DNA of 40,056 nt from Peptoniphilus grossensis ph5 (GTDB lineage: Bacteria > Bacillota > Clostridia > Tissierellales > Peptoniphilaceae). The stretch is taken from contig NZ_HE978566.1 of assembly GCF_000311825.1 (NCBI RefSeq), positions 277,415 through 317,470 of the forward strand, written 5' to 3'. The stretch's first letter is position 1. Every line of letters starts with the position of its first letter. Made by a program: the position numbers and the translations under genes. The notes under the pieces were generated by a model. That model was given only the letters and a program-made list of their open reading frames with translations. It was not told where the DNA came from and ran no database searches. Of this stretch, positions 7,464 through 16,057 are shown in pieces.

Positions 7464-8866
7464 AGTTTAAAAATTTTTCCTTAGCCTATGAAAATTATGA
7501 AGGCAAAGAAAATACAATATTTGAAAATATTAATCTGTCCTTTGAAGGGGGAAGTGTAAATGTAATAAGTGGAGAGTCAGGTTCAGGCAAGTCAACTTTT
7601 ATAAAGTTAATTAACGGTATAATTCCAGAGATAAATAATGCCAAAATTTCGGGTCAGCTTTTATTTAAGGGGAAAAATTTATTTGACCAGGGCATAAGCG
7701 ATAGGAGTCAATACATTTCCACAGTTTTTCAAAATCCCAAAAATCAATTTTACTGCATCAATTCAAGTGATGAAATGGCCTTTGCTCTTGAAAACAGAAA
7801 TGTAAAAAGAGAGGAGATACTAAGTAAAATAGATTACTATACAAGGATTTTTGGGACAGATAAATTACTTGATAGAGATTTATTCAAATTATCAGGTGGT
7901 GAGAAACAACTTGTGGCAATTACATCTGTTGCCCTAATGGATAATGAAATTTATATTTTTGATGAACCCTCTGCCTCTCTTGATAATCAATCCATTGAAA
8001 GACTAAAAAATATTATTGAGATATTAAAGGAAAAGAAAAAAATTATAATTATTGCAGAGCATAGACTATACTACCTAAGGGACATAATGGAAAAGCTCTT
8101 TGTCATCGAGGACAAAAAAATAAATTCCTACGAAAGAGAAGAGCTTAATGATGAATTCATAAGAAATCATAAGCTGAGAACCCTAAGGGAAATAAATAAG
8201 GAAGATTTGAATAAGGATAAATACATAAAAAAATCTTTTTTCGATAAAAATTTTGATCATGACAAAATAATGGAGTGTCGAAACTTTCGTTGTAAGTATA
8301 AGGGAAGTGAGAAGGTAATTTTTGATTTTAACCTATCCTTTGACAGGGGAATTTATTTTCTAATTGGAGCAAATGGAATAGGCAAGACCTCTTTTATAAG
8401 AAATATTTGCGGACTTAATAAGGGGCAAAGGGGAGATTTATATTATGGGTCTGATAAAATAAAGAGGCCCTATGAAAAAATTTCTCTTGTAATGCAAGAT
8501 GTGAACTATCAATTATTTACAGATTCAGTTTACTCAGAAATGTCCATAGTATCAGATGATGACCTTCTAAAGGAAAAAATCTTGCGTGATTTGGGACTTT
8601 GGGACAAGAAGGGCAGCCACCCTCAAGCCTTATCTGGAGGAGAGAAACAAAGACTTGCCCTTGGACTAGCCTTTGCCAGCAAGAAGGAAATAGTTTTGTT
8701 AGACGAACCAACTTCTGGCTTGTGTCTAAAGAATATGACAAAATTAATTAGCTTCTTAAAGGAAATGAAAAAGCAAAACAAAACAATTATTATAATCACA
8801 CACGATTATGAATTTATTAAGAGTGCAGATGAAAATATTTTGGAGTTTGTAAATGAAAAATACTAA
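7457..8866 (+). CDS. Double-domain ECF ATPase (EcfA1-EcfA2 type fusion)
   Basis: This 469-aa protein carries two complete nucleotide-binding domains. The first has Walker A GESGSGKST (39-47), LSGGE (145-149) and 'IYIFDEPSAS'; the second has GANGIGKTS (304-312), LSGGE (392-396) and 'VLLDEPTSG'. Most ECF systems use two separate ATPases, so this fusion supplies both in one chain. It starts inside the 3' end of ecfT and its own 3' end overlaps the regulator gene by 14 bases. It likely powers the MptD-like S component. A role energising the exporter-fold pair is unlikely, since they have their own ATPase domains. Confidence 0.85.
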   Translation: MLEFKNFSLAYENYEGKENTIFENINLSFEGGSVNVISGESGSGKSTFIKLINGIIPEINNAKISGQLLFKGKNLFDQGISDRSQYISTVFQNPKNQFYCINSSDEMAFALENRNVKREEILSKIDYYTRIFGTDKLLDRDLFKLSGGEKQLVAITSVALMDNEIYIFDEPSASLDNQSIERLKNIIEILKEKKKIIIIAEHRLYYLRDIMEKLFVIEDKKINSYEREELNDEFIRNHKLRTLREINKEDLNKDKYIKKSFFDKNFDHDKIMECRNFRCKYKGSEKVIFDFNLSFDRGIYFLIGANGIGKTSFIRNICGLNKGQRGDLYYGSDKIKRPYEKISLVMQDVNYQLFTDSVYSEMSIVSDDDLLKEKILRDLGLWDKKGSHPQALSGGEKQRLALGLAFASKKEIVLLDEPTSGLCLKNMTKLISFLKEMKKQNKTIIIITHDYEFIKSADENILEFVNEKY

Positions 8867-9785
8867 TTATTTAGCTTCCTGGGACTTTGAGGTTGTCGAT
8901 GATAATGATGATTTTATAGAGTATCAAGGAATAAGCCATCCTAAAAATAAAATGAAAAATTATAAACTTTTTCCAGGACTTATGCTGATGTATATTGACT
9001 TAAGAGAAAAGTATCAAGTGAAAGCTTCTGATAGTAAGGGAAATAAGGGTTATAGGATTTCTTATTGCTATGAAGGTAATTACTTTACTTATATTAACGA
9101 TACAAAAATTTTAATAACGAGAGAAATTTTTATTGGCAAGGCACTTCCCTATGCACGGGAATCTTATACAACCAAGGACAGGGTTCAAGCCTTTAATTTT
9201 TTGATTTTTGAAAACGAAATAGATAAGGTTTCCTTTTCCGGTAAAATCCTAGTGGAATTTTTGAGAAAAATAAATTCAATAAAGGATATGGGTTTTGTCT
9301 ATAAAAATGAAAGACTAATTCAAAGGGCCAATGAACTAATCCAAGTCCTAAAAAGTGAAAATGTCTTGGGGATTTCTATAAAGGCTCTGGATTTAATTTA
9401 CGATATTACCATGGAAAAAACTTCAGAAATAAGAAAATCTTATCAAAAGGATGAAAGAAGCGAGGAAATTATTTTAATTGAAGAGTTTATTAAAGAGAAT
9501 TTGGACAAGGATATTACTTTAGATTTGCTTACAAAGAAATTTAAGATTTCTAAGTCAAACTTAAATAATAAATTCATTAGAAAATTTCAGTACACTCCTA
9601 TAAAGTACCTCAACAATTTAAGGATGATGAAGGCAGAAGAAATTTTGATGAATACAGATAAAAACATAACGGAAATTTCTATGGAACTTGGTGTCACAAG
9701 CCCATCAAATTTTACAAGGTCCTTTAAAAAATTTACAGGATTAAGTCCAAGTGAATACAGAAAAAAAGAAGCTCTAAAGGAATGA
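8853..9785 (+). CDS. AraC-family transcriptional regulator
   Basis: This 310-aa protein has a variable N-terminal sensor half (about 1-200) and a C-terminal AraC/XylS double helix-turn-helix (about 210-305). The second helix-turn-helix ends with the family signature, including 'NFTRSFKKFTGLSPSEYRKK'. Its start overlaps the ATPase gene by 14 bases and it closes the transport operon. By analogy with YbtA of siderophore clusters, it may sense the imported ligand and activate the operon. That is inference; the N-terminal half shows no recognised ligand motif. A terminator overlaps its last codons. Confidence 0.85.
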   Translation: MKNTNYLASWDFEVVDDNDDFIEYQGISHPKNKMKNYKLFPGLMLMYIDLREKYQVKASDSKGNKGYRISYCYEGNYFTYINDTKILITREIFIGKALPYARESYTTKDRVQAFNFLIFENEIDKVSFSGKILVEFLRKINSIKDMGFVYKNERLIQRANELIQVLKSENVLGISIKALDLIYDITMEKTSEIRKSYQKDERSEEIILIEEFIKENLDKDITLDLLTKKFKISKSNLNNKFIRKFQYTPIKYLNNLRMMKAEEILMNTDKNITEISMELGVTSPSNFTRSFKKFTGLSPSEYRKKEALKE

Positions 9786-9795
9786 GCTTCTTTTT
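9763..9795. terminator. Bidirectional terminator between araC-type gene and nitroreductase
   Basis: GAAGCTC (9768-9774) pairs with GAGCTTC (9784-9790), flanked by A5 on the left and T5 on the right, so it can work on both strands. It overlaps the end of the regulator gene. Confidence 0.8.
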
Positions 9796-9807
9796 AATGT
9801 TTAAATT

Positions 9808-10602
9808 TTATAAAGTAAAGGAACCGATGTAATAATATTTGCCTGCGTCCTTTAAGTCGATTGTCCATTTTTTATTTATGCCAATAGTCTTTAGCATTTC
9901 TTCCATGTAGAATAAGATTACGCCCATGTCGATAAGTGATCTGTTGTCTTCATCAGATTTTACCATATAGGCATCAACTTCTGCTCCCTTAAGGACAAAT
10001 CTCCATGGTTGGAAATTTTTGTGACTTGGTGCATATCTTACTGATGAAAATACATCAAAGACGCCATAGTTTTCTAATGTTTCTATGGAAATAGGATTTC
10101 CAATTGTATCTGCGAAGACAATTTCTTCTACGCTAAGTCTTGAACTTGTAACTTCTGGGTCAAATAATTTTTTCTTTTGTCCATAGCCAAGAGCAATTAG
10201 ATAATCTATGCCTGTGCCATTTTCTCCGAAGATGGCTCTTTTTGTGTCTGCATCAACGCTATCAACTGTAATCCAACAAGTGTCTATGTCAAGGTCAACA
10301 ATTTTTGTGTTTAATTTTTCTAGGCAGTAGCCACCCTTTAATATGTTAAGTGGTTTGTCTCCGTCAATGTCTAGTGCAATGTAGTGTGGAGCTTCTATCA
10401 TGACTCCTGCATAGCCTGCTTTGCCTCTTAGTCCTTCAGCAACAATTTTCCCGTTTTCATAAAGAGAAAAACTTATGCCGCTTTCATTAGTTCCCATTTC
10501 GTCCATAAGTAATTTTATATTTTCCAAGGCATCTCTTGGAACTGTGTCCGTTTTAAAATTTCTGACAGACTTTCTTTTTTGCAAGAAATTTGTCATTAAC
10601 AT
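9808..10602 (-). CDS. Nitroreductase-family flavoprotein (TM1586-type)
   Basis: The protein has 264 aa. The N-terminal part 'FLQKRKSVRNFKTDTVPRDAL' is the FMN-binding 'RRSVR' type motif of nitroreductases. The second half repeats the fold, with 'VRYAPSHKNFQPWRF' matching the APSxxNxQPWRF motif of the single-chain TM1586-like nitroreductases. Such enzymes reduce nitro or quinone compounds with NAD(P)H. The physiological substrate is unknown. The start is supported by AGGGGG seven bases upstream. It is a monocistronic unit, divergent from the helicase and convergent with the transport operon. Confidence 0.75.
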   Translation of the reverse strand: MLMTNFLQKRKSVRNFKTDTVPRDALENIKLLMDEMGTNESGISFSLYENGKIVAEGLRGKAGYAGVMIEAPHYIALDIDGDKPLNILKGGYCLEKLNTKIVDLDIDTCWITVDSVDADTKRAIFGENGTGIDYLIALGYGQKKKLFDPEVTSSRLSVEEIVFADTIGNPISIETLENYGVFDVFSSVRYAPSHKNFQPWRFVLKGAEVDAYMVKSDEDNRSLIDMGVILFYMEEMLKTIGINKKWTIDLKDAGKYYYIGSFTL

Positions 10603-10633
10603 AGTAATACCCCCTAAACCAGTTTATATTTAA

Positions 10634-10642
10634 ATTATATCA
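10634..10642 (-). promoter_or_regulatory. Extended -10 promoter of the nitroreductase
   Basis: On the minus strand TGATATAAT is an extended -10 with a perfect TATAAT hexamer. The -35 region is a T run. It lies about 30 bases before the start codon. Confidence 0.6.
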
Positions 10643-10666
10643 CAATAGCAGGGTTAAAAAAATAGA

Positions 10667-10695
10667 TTTAAAATATTTATGAAATAGTTTACACT
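10667..10695 (+). promoter_or_regulatory. Possible promoter of the helicase-mgtE unit
   Basis: TTTAAA (10667-10672), a 17-base spacer and TACACT (10690-10695) precede the GTG start by 18 bases. The boxes are only partial matches to consensus. Confidence 0.4.
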
Positions 10696-10712
10696 AGAGT
10701 GGGAGGGATAAT

Positions 10713-12554
10713 GTGAAATTAACATCTAGTCAATTAAAAGCTGTGGAACATTTCAAGGGACCTGCAATAGTTCTTGCTGTTCCTGGCGCAGGCAAGACAA
10801 CTATGATTTTACATAGGACTAAGAGATTAATAGATAGGGGAGTGGACCCAAAGAGCATTCTTACCATTACTTTTTCCAAGGCGCAAGCTGTGGACATTAA
10901 GATGCGTTATAATTTAATGTTTGAGGATAAAAATGTAGTCTTTTCCACAATTCACGCCTTTTGTTATTCCATAGTTCGCGACTATTCTAAAAAATCTGGC
11001 AAGTCCCTTAGCCTCATTGATTCAAATTTAAAGAAAAAATATGAAATTTTAAGAGATATTTATAGAGATGTCAACAAAACTTATCCCACTGAAGAGCGAA
11101 TTGAGACGGCAATTTCTGAAGTTGGCTACTGCAAAAATATGATGCTCAGTCCATCTTCCTTTGCCAAGACAAAAAGATGCGATACTGACAACTTCGTCAA
11201 CTTTTATGTGACCTATGAAAAGTATAAAAAGGACAAAAATTTAATTGACTTTGACGACATGATAAATCTAGCTTATGAGATTTTAAAGACCGATGCTTCT
11301 ATAAGAAAAAAATATAGAGATAGGTTCAAATTTATTCAGCTTGACGAGGGGCAAGATACAAGTAGGAGTCAGTTTCAAGTTTTAAAACTTTTGGCTAAGC
11401 CTGATGACAATTTATTTGTTGTTGCCGACGACGACCAGTCAATTTACGGCTTTAGGGGCGCCAGCACTGAAGAACTTTTTAAGCTGCAAAAGGACTATGA
11501 GGACATTGCGACTTTTTACATGGAAGAAAATTTTCGTTCTACAAAAAATATTGTAAACATTGCAAATATTTTTATTGCCCAAAATGAAAATCGCTTCGAA
11601 AAAACTGTTGTCACAGACAATCCCTTTGCTAAGCCTGTAAATATTATTAAGGTCAAGGAGCCCAAGGACCAGTATGCCTTTATCGAAAGGGAGCTTCAAA
11701 AGGAGGCAGGGGACCTTTGTGTTTTATACAGAAATAATCTATCCAGCATTGGTCTTGTGGAGTATTTTGAGAGAAAAAATTATGCTTTTAATATAAAGGA
11801 CAAAAAGACTAAGTTCTTCTCTCACTTTATAACTCGCGATATTTTAGATATTTTAAATTTTTCACGTGACCTTTCCGATATTGAGCTCTATGAAAAATTT
11901 TACTTTAAATTAGATGGATACATTTCCAAAAAGCACATCGACTATATGAAGAGAAATAGGGGCAAAAATATTTTTAATATTTTAAAGGACTATCCAGGAC
12001 TTCCATCTTACTACCACAAAAATATTAACAAGTTATTAGTTGGCTTTAAAAAAATTGCAAGATCTAATGTCTACGATGCCATTAATTTTATTGACAAGGA
12101 AATGGGTTATGGAAAATATTTAAGAGAAAATGCCAAGAGATTCATGGAAACAGAGGCGACTTTAAACGAATACCTCTATTATTTAAAGTTAATTGCAAAA
12201 AGCACTGAGTCTTTGGATTTATTTATTGGCAGATTAAAGGAGTTGGAGTACGACCTCTTGAAGCCAAGAACTAATAAGGCAAATTTAACTTTTTCAACTA
12301 TTCATTCAGCCAAGGGGCTTGAGTTTTCCCGAGTTTTTGTTGTAGACTTATATGAGGGGACTTTGCCCTCCACTGCAAGTCTTGATGCCATAAGAGAAGA
12401 TGAAGAACTTTTTTGCGAAGAGCGAAGACTCTTTTATGTTGCCATGACTAGGGCAAAAAATGAATTATATTTAATGTACTCCCGATACACAAATGGAATG
12501 AAAAATGAAATTTCTTCTTTTGTAACAGATTTAGAAACTTTGGCAGGTGATTAA
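10713..12554 (+). CDS. UvrD/Rep-like superfamily 1 DNA helicase
   Basis: This 613-aa protein has Walker A 'VPGAGKTT' (23-30), the Walker B variant 'LDEGQD' (210-215), 'DDDQSIYGFRG' (motif III), 'TIHSAKGLEF' (motif V) and 'VAMTRAKNELYL' (motif VI, from 576). This is a complete set for a 3'-5' ATP-dependent helicase. It is shorter than PcrA/UvrD (about 720-750 aa) and lacks a long C-terminal tail, so it is probably a Rep-like paralogue rather than the main PcrA. The GTG start has GGGAGGG just upstream; the ATG two bases earlier is followed at once by a stop. It ends one base before mgtE. Its specific repair role is unknown. Confidence 0.88.
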   Translation: MKLTSSQLKAVEHFKGPAIVLAVPGAGKTTMILHRTKRLIDRGVDPKSILTITFSKAQAVDIKMRYNLMFEDKNVVFSTIHAFCYSIVRDYSKKSGKSLSLIDSNLKKKYEILRDIYRDVNKTYPTEERIETAISEVGYCKNMMLSPSSFAKTKRCDTDNFVNFYVTYEKYKKDKNLIDFDDMINLAYEILKTDASIRKKYRDRFKFIQLDEGQDTSRSQFQVLKLLAKPDDNLFVVADDDQSIYGFRGASTEELFKLQKDYEDIATFYMEENFRSTKNIVNIANIFIAQNENRFEKTVVTDNPFAKPVNIIKVKEPKDQYAFIERELQKEAGDLCVLYRNNLSSIGLVEYFERKNYAFNIKDKKTKFFSHFITRDILDILNFSRDLSDIELYEKFYFKLDGYISKKHIDYMKRNRGKNIFNILKDYPGLPSYYHKNINKLLVGFKKIARSNVYDAINFIDKEMGYGKYLRENAKRFMETEATLNEYLYYLKLIAKSTESLDLFIGRLKELEYDLLKPRTNKANLTFSTIHSAKGLEFSRVFVVDLYEGTLPSTASLDAIREDEELFCEERRLFYVAMTRAKNELYLMYSRYTNGMKNEISSFVTDLETLAGD

Positions 12555-12555
12555 A

Positions 12556-13893
12556 ATGGATTTAAATGAAGAGATAAGAAAAATTATAAAAATAAAAGAT
12601 GATATGCTCTTAAACAGTCTCTTTGATGAGTATCACCCTGTAGATATTGCCCTTGAAGCAGAGGACTTGCAAGATGAGGACCTGGAAACTTTTGTCAGCC
12701 TAGTTAGCCACGATAACATGGCACTTCTCTTTGAATCGGCAGAAGATGACCTAAGCGCAAGGATGATGGCATATTTTACTGATGATGATTTAATAGATAT
12801 TTTTGCTCACATGGAAACTTCAATAGTTGCCGACCTTTTGGGTGTTCTTTCCACTGTGAGGAGAAAGGCAATCTTATCTTCAATGAAAAGTGCAGAGAAA
12901 AACACCTTGAAGATGATACTTTCCTTTGACGAAGAGTCTGCCGGCGGTATCATGACCACAAATTTTATTGCCCTAAAGGAAAATTTGACGGCAGAAGAAG
13001 CTATAAAAAAACTTAGGGCAATTTCACCTGAGACGGAAATTATTGACGAAATTTTTGTAACAGACGATTATCACAGACTGCAAGGCATTGTGACAATTAG
13101 GGACCTTTTGGTTTCCAATGCAAAGACAGCTTTAAGAGATATCTTGGAAGAAGTGGACTTTTATGTATATGGCACTGACGACCAAGAAGTTGCAGCAAAC
13201 CTCTTTAGCAAGTACGAGCTTGACATTTTGCCAGTAGTAAACAGCAACATGGCAATCCTGGGCGTTATTACATCAGAAGACATTATCGCCATCATCGACC
13301 AAGAGCACAACGAAGATATTTTGCAGATGCACGGTGTTAATGCAGACGAAGTTTACGACTCAACTTGGTTTGACTCCTTTAAGAGCAGGATTCCCTGGTT
13401 AATTGTAAATTTATTGACAGCCTTTTTGGCATCATCTGTTGTAAAGGGCTTTGAGTCCACAATTTCACAGGTAGTCGTCCTATCTGCAGCCATGCCAATT
13501 GTAACGGGAATGGGCGGCAACGCAGGCTCACAAACTCTTTCAATTATACTTACATCACTCGCTCGTGGTGAGTTGTCCCTCAAAGAGGATTATAAACTCA
13601 TCTTTAAGGAAATATTTTTGGGACTTTTTGAAGGAGCCATTATAGGAATTTTGGCGGCAGGAGTTTTTGTATTTTGGCATCACAATATCTATTTAGGATT
13701 TATTTTATTCTTAGCCATGATTGCCAACATGATAATTGCCTGCTCCATGGGCTTTCTCATTCCACTGGTCTTGGATAAAATGAAAATTGATCCAGCCATA
13801 GCCTCATCAATTTTTCTCACAACATTTACAGATGTATTTGGATTTTTTATCTTCTTAGGGCTTGCCACAGTTTTCTTGCCATTTTTAATATAA
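12556..13893 (+). CDS. mgtE: Magnesium transporter MgtE
   Basis: The protein has 445 aa. An N-terminal acidic superhelical domain (about 1-125) is followed by two CBS domains (about 130-250), a connecting helix and five membrane helices (about 280-445). The pore region includes 'VTGMGGNAGSQTLS' and 'ARGELSLKEDY', characteristic of MgtE. MgtE is a dimeric Mg2+ channel gated by Mg2+ binding to the cytosolic domains. The ATG at 12556 is chosen because AGGTGA, within the helicase 3' end, is correctly spaced for it. It is translated from the helicase transcript; there is no room for an M-box leader. Confidence 0.93.
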   Translation: MDLNEEIRKIIKIKDDMLLNSLFDEYHPVDIALEAEDLQDEDLETFVSLVSHDNMALLFESAEDDLSARMMAYFTDDDLIDIFAHMETSIVADLLGVLSTVRRKAILSSMKSAEKNTLKMILSFDEESAGGIMTTNFIALKENLTAEEAIKKLRAISPETEIIDEIFVTDDYHRLQGIVTIRDLLVSNAKTALRDILEEVDFYVYGTDDQEVAANLFSKYELDILPVVNSNMAILGVITSEDIIAIIDQEHNEDILQMHGVNADEVYDSTWFDSFKSRIPWLIVNLLTAFLASSVVKGFESTISQVVVLSAAMPIVTGMGGNAGSQTLSIILTSLARGELSLKEDYKLIFKEIFLGLFEGAIIGILAAGVFVFWHHNIYLGFILFLAMIANMIIACSMGFLIPLVLDKMKIDPAIASSIFLTTFTDVFGFFIFLGLATVFLPFLI

Positions 13894-13897
13894 AAAT

Positions 13898-13943
13898 AAG
13901 CCACAGTTTACTTTATGATTTTTAGTAAGCTGTGGCTTTTTTT
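13898..13943. terminator. Bidirectional terminator between mgtE and the DUF6440 gene
   Basis: A 15-bp stem, 13898-13912 paired with 13924-13938 with one wobble, carries a T tract on the plus side and A-rich sequence on the other. Confidence 0.88.
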
Positions 13944-14157
13944 AATCTCTTTCTTTATAGTTTTGTATTTCTCTCTGACTTGAAACTACAACTTTTCCAT
14001 CGCTGTCAAAAAGGGGAGTGATGCTGATTCCGTAGCCTGCATTTAGGTGTATATAGTTAACTCCCGTCTCAGTGTCTAATAGAATTTGTATTGACTCAGT
14101 GAGAGAGCCCTCCTTAAAAATTTTTATAAATCTTTTGTCTTCTCTATCTTTAAACAT
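13942..14157 (-). CDS. DUF6440-like small protein
   Basis: This 71-aa protein of unknown function matches in layout the small DUF6440 proteins common in Firmicutes: 'DTETGVNYIHLNAGYGISITPLFDSDGKVV' is the conserved region (shown by its landmarks ETGVNY and TPLFDSDGK). No signal peptide or membrane segment is present. The ATG at 14157 is preferred because GAGGT is placed just upstream, eight bases after the acetyltransferase stop; longer in-frame starts would lie inside that gene. It is the last gene of the sfsA-GNAT unit. Confidence 0.65.
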   Translation of the reverse strand: MFKDREDKRFIKIFKEGSLTESIQILLDTETGVNYIHLNAGYGISITPLFDSDGKVVVSSQREIQNYKERD

Positions 14158-14164
14158 ATTAACC

Positions 14165-14668
14165 TCACAATACTTTTTCATAGGCAAATCTTTCACTTTT
14201 GCCACCAAGATAAACTAATCCCACATAAGAATATTCCATTGAATTTAAAAGATTTTGCATGGACTTATTTTCTCTGTGGGTGTCAATGCGAACTGATTTA
14301 AAATTATTTTCCCTTGCATAGGCTTCTGCAAATTCAATAATTTTTCTGCCGTAGCCCTTTTTTCTCTCACTTGCAAGGCTTCCAATCCTGTGAAGAGCCA
14401 CATAGGGCCTTGGACTTTTCCATTCTCCAGCTAAATTATTTTCATAGTCCTCATCATGGTCGTAAATTATTACAGTGGACACTACTTTTCCCTGGTCTTC
14501 TAAGACATAAATATTTCTGTTTTCAATAAGGACTTTAAAATTATTTAAATTTGGCTTGTCAGCTCCCTGCCACTGGTTTATGCCCAGCGATTTTAATTTA
14601 AGAGAGCCATCTTCATAAATTTTTTCGATTTTTTCTCTATCTAATTCTTTTGCAAGTCTAAATTCCAT
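14165..14668 (-). CDS. GNAT-family N-acetyltransferase
   Basis: This 167-aa protein has the GNAT fold. Landmarks are an N-terminal 'RLAKELDREKIEKIY', a beta-strand region 'VSTVIIYDH', and the acetyl-CoA loop 'RKKGYGRKIIEFAEAYA' (Q/RxxGxG/A pattern), followed by 'SVRIDTHRENKSMQNLL'. The acceptor substrate is unknown. The start has GGAGG four bases upstream, inside the 3' end of sfsA, which it overlaps by 28 bases. It is part of the sfsA-GNAT-DUF6440 operon. Confidence 0.85.
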   Translation of the reverse strand: MEFRLAKELDREKIEKIYEDGSLKLKSLGINQWQGADKPNLNNFKVLIENRNIYVLEDQGKVVSTVIIYDHDEDYENNLAGEWKSPRPYVALHRIGSLASERKKGYGRKIIEFAEAYARENNFKSVRIDTHRENKSMQNLLNSMEYSYVGLVYLGGKSERFAYEKVL

Positions 14669-15357
14669 GTTTCCTCCAAAACTACAGGCACATTATCCGA
14701 TATTTCCAGTGAATTTCTCGTGACTAGGCAGTCGTAGGCGAGAATTTTTACTCCAGCCTCCCTTGCCCTTAAAAGTCCCTGTGAAAAATTTTTATCTGTC
14801 AGGTAATTTGGCGTGAAAAACTTTACGCCCTTCATTTGAATTACAAAGAGGATGTAAGTTAAGTATTGGCCACTAGCATCAATGAGACCATTTATATGCT
14901 TAAGTCCCCTTGTAGTTGGCGCATCGGGGAAGGCGACGATGCCCTTATTTTCAAGAGTCACGCCCTTGACTTCTAGGAGAGCTCTTTTGCCTTCGCCTTC
15001 TAAATAAAAATCAAAGCGGGAATCACCATGAGAGTATTCTCTTTTTATTTTATTATATTTAAAGCCAAGGTCAATTTTATTTTGCAAAAATGCCTGATAA
15101 GCCACCTCGTTGGGAGCCTGTGAGTCAATATTTATAATTTTATCGCCCTTCATGACAGCAATGAGGGTGTAGGAAGTCTTTCTGTTGGGACTGTCATTGT
15201 AGGTAAGAAAAACTGTGGCACCTTCTGTTAAAATTTCCTTGCACCTGCCAGTGTTTGGCACATAGACAGTAAGAGTCAAGAAACCCTTTTTGCAAAGAGC
15301 GATAAATCTATTTTTTCTATATAAAAATTCTGCTTTTAAAACACTCTTGTATTTCAT
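14641..15357 (-). CDS. sfsA: SfsA-family protein
   Basis: The protein has 238 aa, the usual SfsA length. Landmarks are 'VPNTGRCKEIL' near the N-terminus, 'SRFDFYLE', 'LLEVKGVTLE' and 'PDAPTTRGLKHI' in the nuclease-like C-terminal half. E. coli SfsA was named for stimulating sugar fermentation genes and binds DNA; the conserved acidic residues (E and K in 'EVKG') resemble a restriction-endonuclease-type active site. The true role in Firmicutes is unclear. The start follows GGGGTGA, and a good promoter lies just upstream. Confidence 0.9.
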   Translation of the reverse strand: MKYKSVLKAEFLYRKNRFIALCKKGFLTLTVYVPNTGRCKEILTEGATVFLTYNDSPNRKTSYTLIAVMKGDKIINIDSQAPNEVAYQAFLQNKIDLGFKYNKIKREYSHGDSRFDFYLEGEGKRALLEVKGVTLENKGIVAFPDAPTTRGLKHINGLIDASGQYLTYILFVIQMKGVKFFTPNYLTDKNFSQGLLRAREAGVKILAYDCLVTRNSLEISDNVPVVLEETWNLDLQKN

Positions 15358-15372
15358 AATTCACCCCAAAAT

Positions 15373-15401
15373 ATTATACAGTGAACTTTAAAATATGTAA
15401 A
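15373..15401 (-). promoter_or_regulatory. Promoter of the sfsA operon
   Basis: On the minus strand TTTACA (15401-15396), a 17-base spacer and TATAAT (15378-15373) match consensus closely, about 15 bases before the sfsA start. Confidence 0.7.
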
Positions 15402-15415
15402 ACTTGTTGTATCAT
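15387..15415 (+). promoter_or_regulatory. Probable promoter of the cysteine hydrolase
   Basis: TTTAAA (15387-15392), a 17-base spacer and TATCAT (15410-15415) precede the start by 19 bases. It overlaps the divergent sfsA promoter. Confidence 0.45.
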
Positions 15416-15434
15416 AGGGTAAAGGAGTGAGGAC

Positions 15435-15959
15435 ATGGATGTATTAGTTGTAATTGACATGCAAAATGATTTTATAAGTGGCTCTCTAAAGGGAAGGGAC
15501 ACAGAAAAACTTTTAGATAAAGTTGTAGAGAAGGTAAGAGAATTTAAGGGAGAAATAATTTACACCTTAGACACCCATTATGAAGATTATTTAAAGACAA
15601 AAGAAGGAGAAAATCTTCCAATAGAACACTGCATAAAGGGTACATGGGGTCACGAAATTGCAGATGAGTTAAAGGAAACAAAAAGCTTTGATAGGGCAAA
15701 AAAATTTGAAAAAAATACTTTTGCATCAATCGAACTGGGAGAGTATTTAAAAAGTTTAGATGAAAAAGAGGGCATAGATAGCATTTATTTCTTGGGACTT
15801 GTTACAGATATTTGCGTAGTTTCCAATGCCCTATTGGTAAAGGGATTTTTGCCAGAAAAAAATATTTATATCTACAAAGATTTGACAGAGGGACTTACAG
15901 AGGAAAAGAAAGCAGCAGCCATAAGTGTAATGGAATCTTGCCACATAAAGGCTATTTAA
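15435..15959 (+). CDS. Isochorismatase-fold cysteine hydrolase, nicotinamidase-like
   Basis: The 174-aa protein shows the catalytic triad of the family: Asp8 in 'VVIDMQNDF', Lys93 (or nearby) and Cys127 in 'GLVTDICVVSNAL'. It also has the metal-site pattern of nicotinamidases, with D46-x-H48 in 'TLDTHYEDY' and H65 in 'EHCIKGTWG'. Nicotinamidase converts nicotinamide to nicotinate for NAD salvage. That substrate is the best guess, but related enzymes act on other amides. It stands alone, with its own promoter and a strong terminator. Confidence 0.8.
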   Translation: MDVLVVIDMQNDFISGSLKGRDTEKLLDKVVEKVREFKGEIIYTLDTHYEDYLKTKEGENLPIEHCIKGTWGHEIADELKETKSFDRAKKFEKNTFASIELGEYLKSLDEKEGIDSIYFLGLVTDICVVSNALLVKGFLPEKNIYIYKDLTEGLTEEKKAAAISVMESCHIKAI

Positions 15960-16015
15960 ATTTTTTATTACTGCTCAAGGGAAATTTTTAGTGGTAAAAA
16001 TTTATAGGTAAAGAG

Positions 16016-16042
16016 AAAAAAGACAGGGGGACTGTCTTTTTT
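16016..16042. terminator. Bidirectional terminator between cysteine hydrolase and aldolase
   Basis: A6GACAG (16016-16026) pairs perfectly with CTGTCT6 (16032-16042) around a GGGGA loop. It has T on one side and A on the other, so it can serve both converging genes. Confidence 0.9.
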
Positions 16043-16057
16043 GCGTTATTTTTAAAT

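Noticed and set aside
12547-13893. Possible M-box magnesium riboswitch upstream of mgtE
   Set aside because: mgtE begins one base after the helicase stop, leaving no untranslated leader for such an element.
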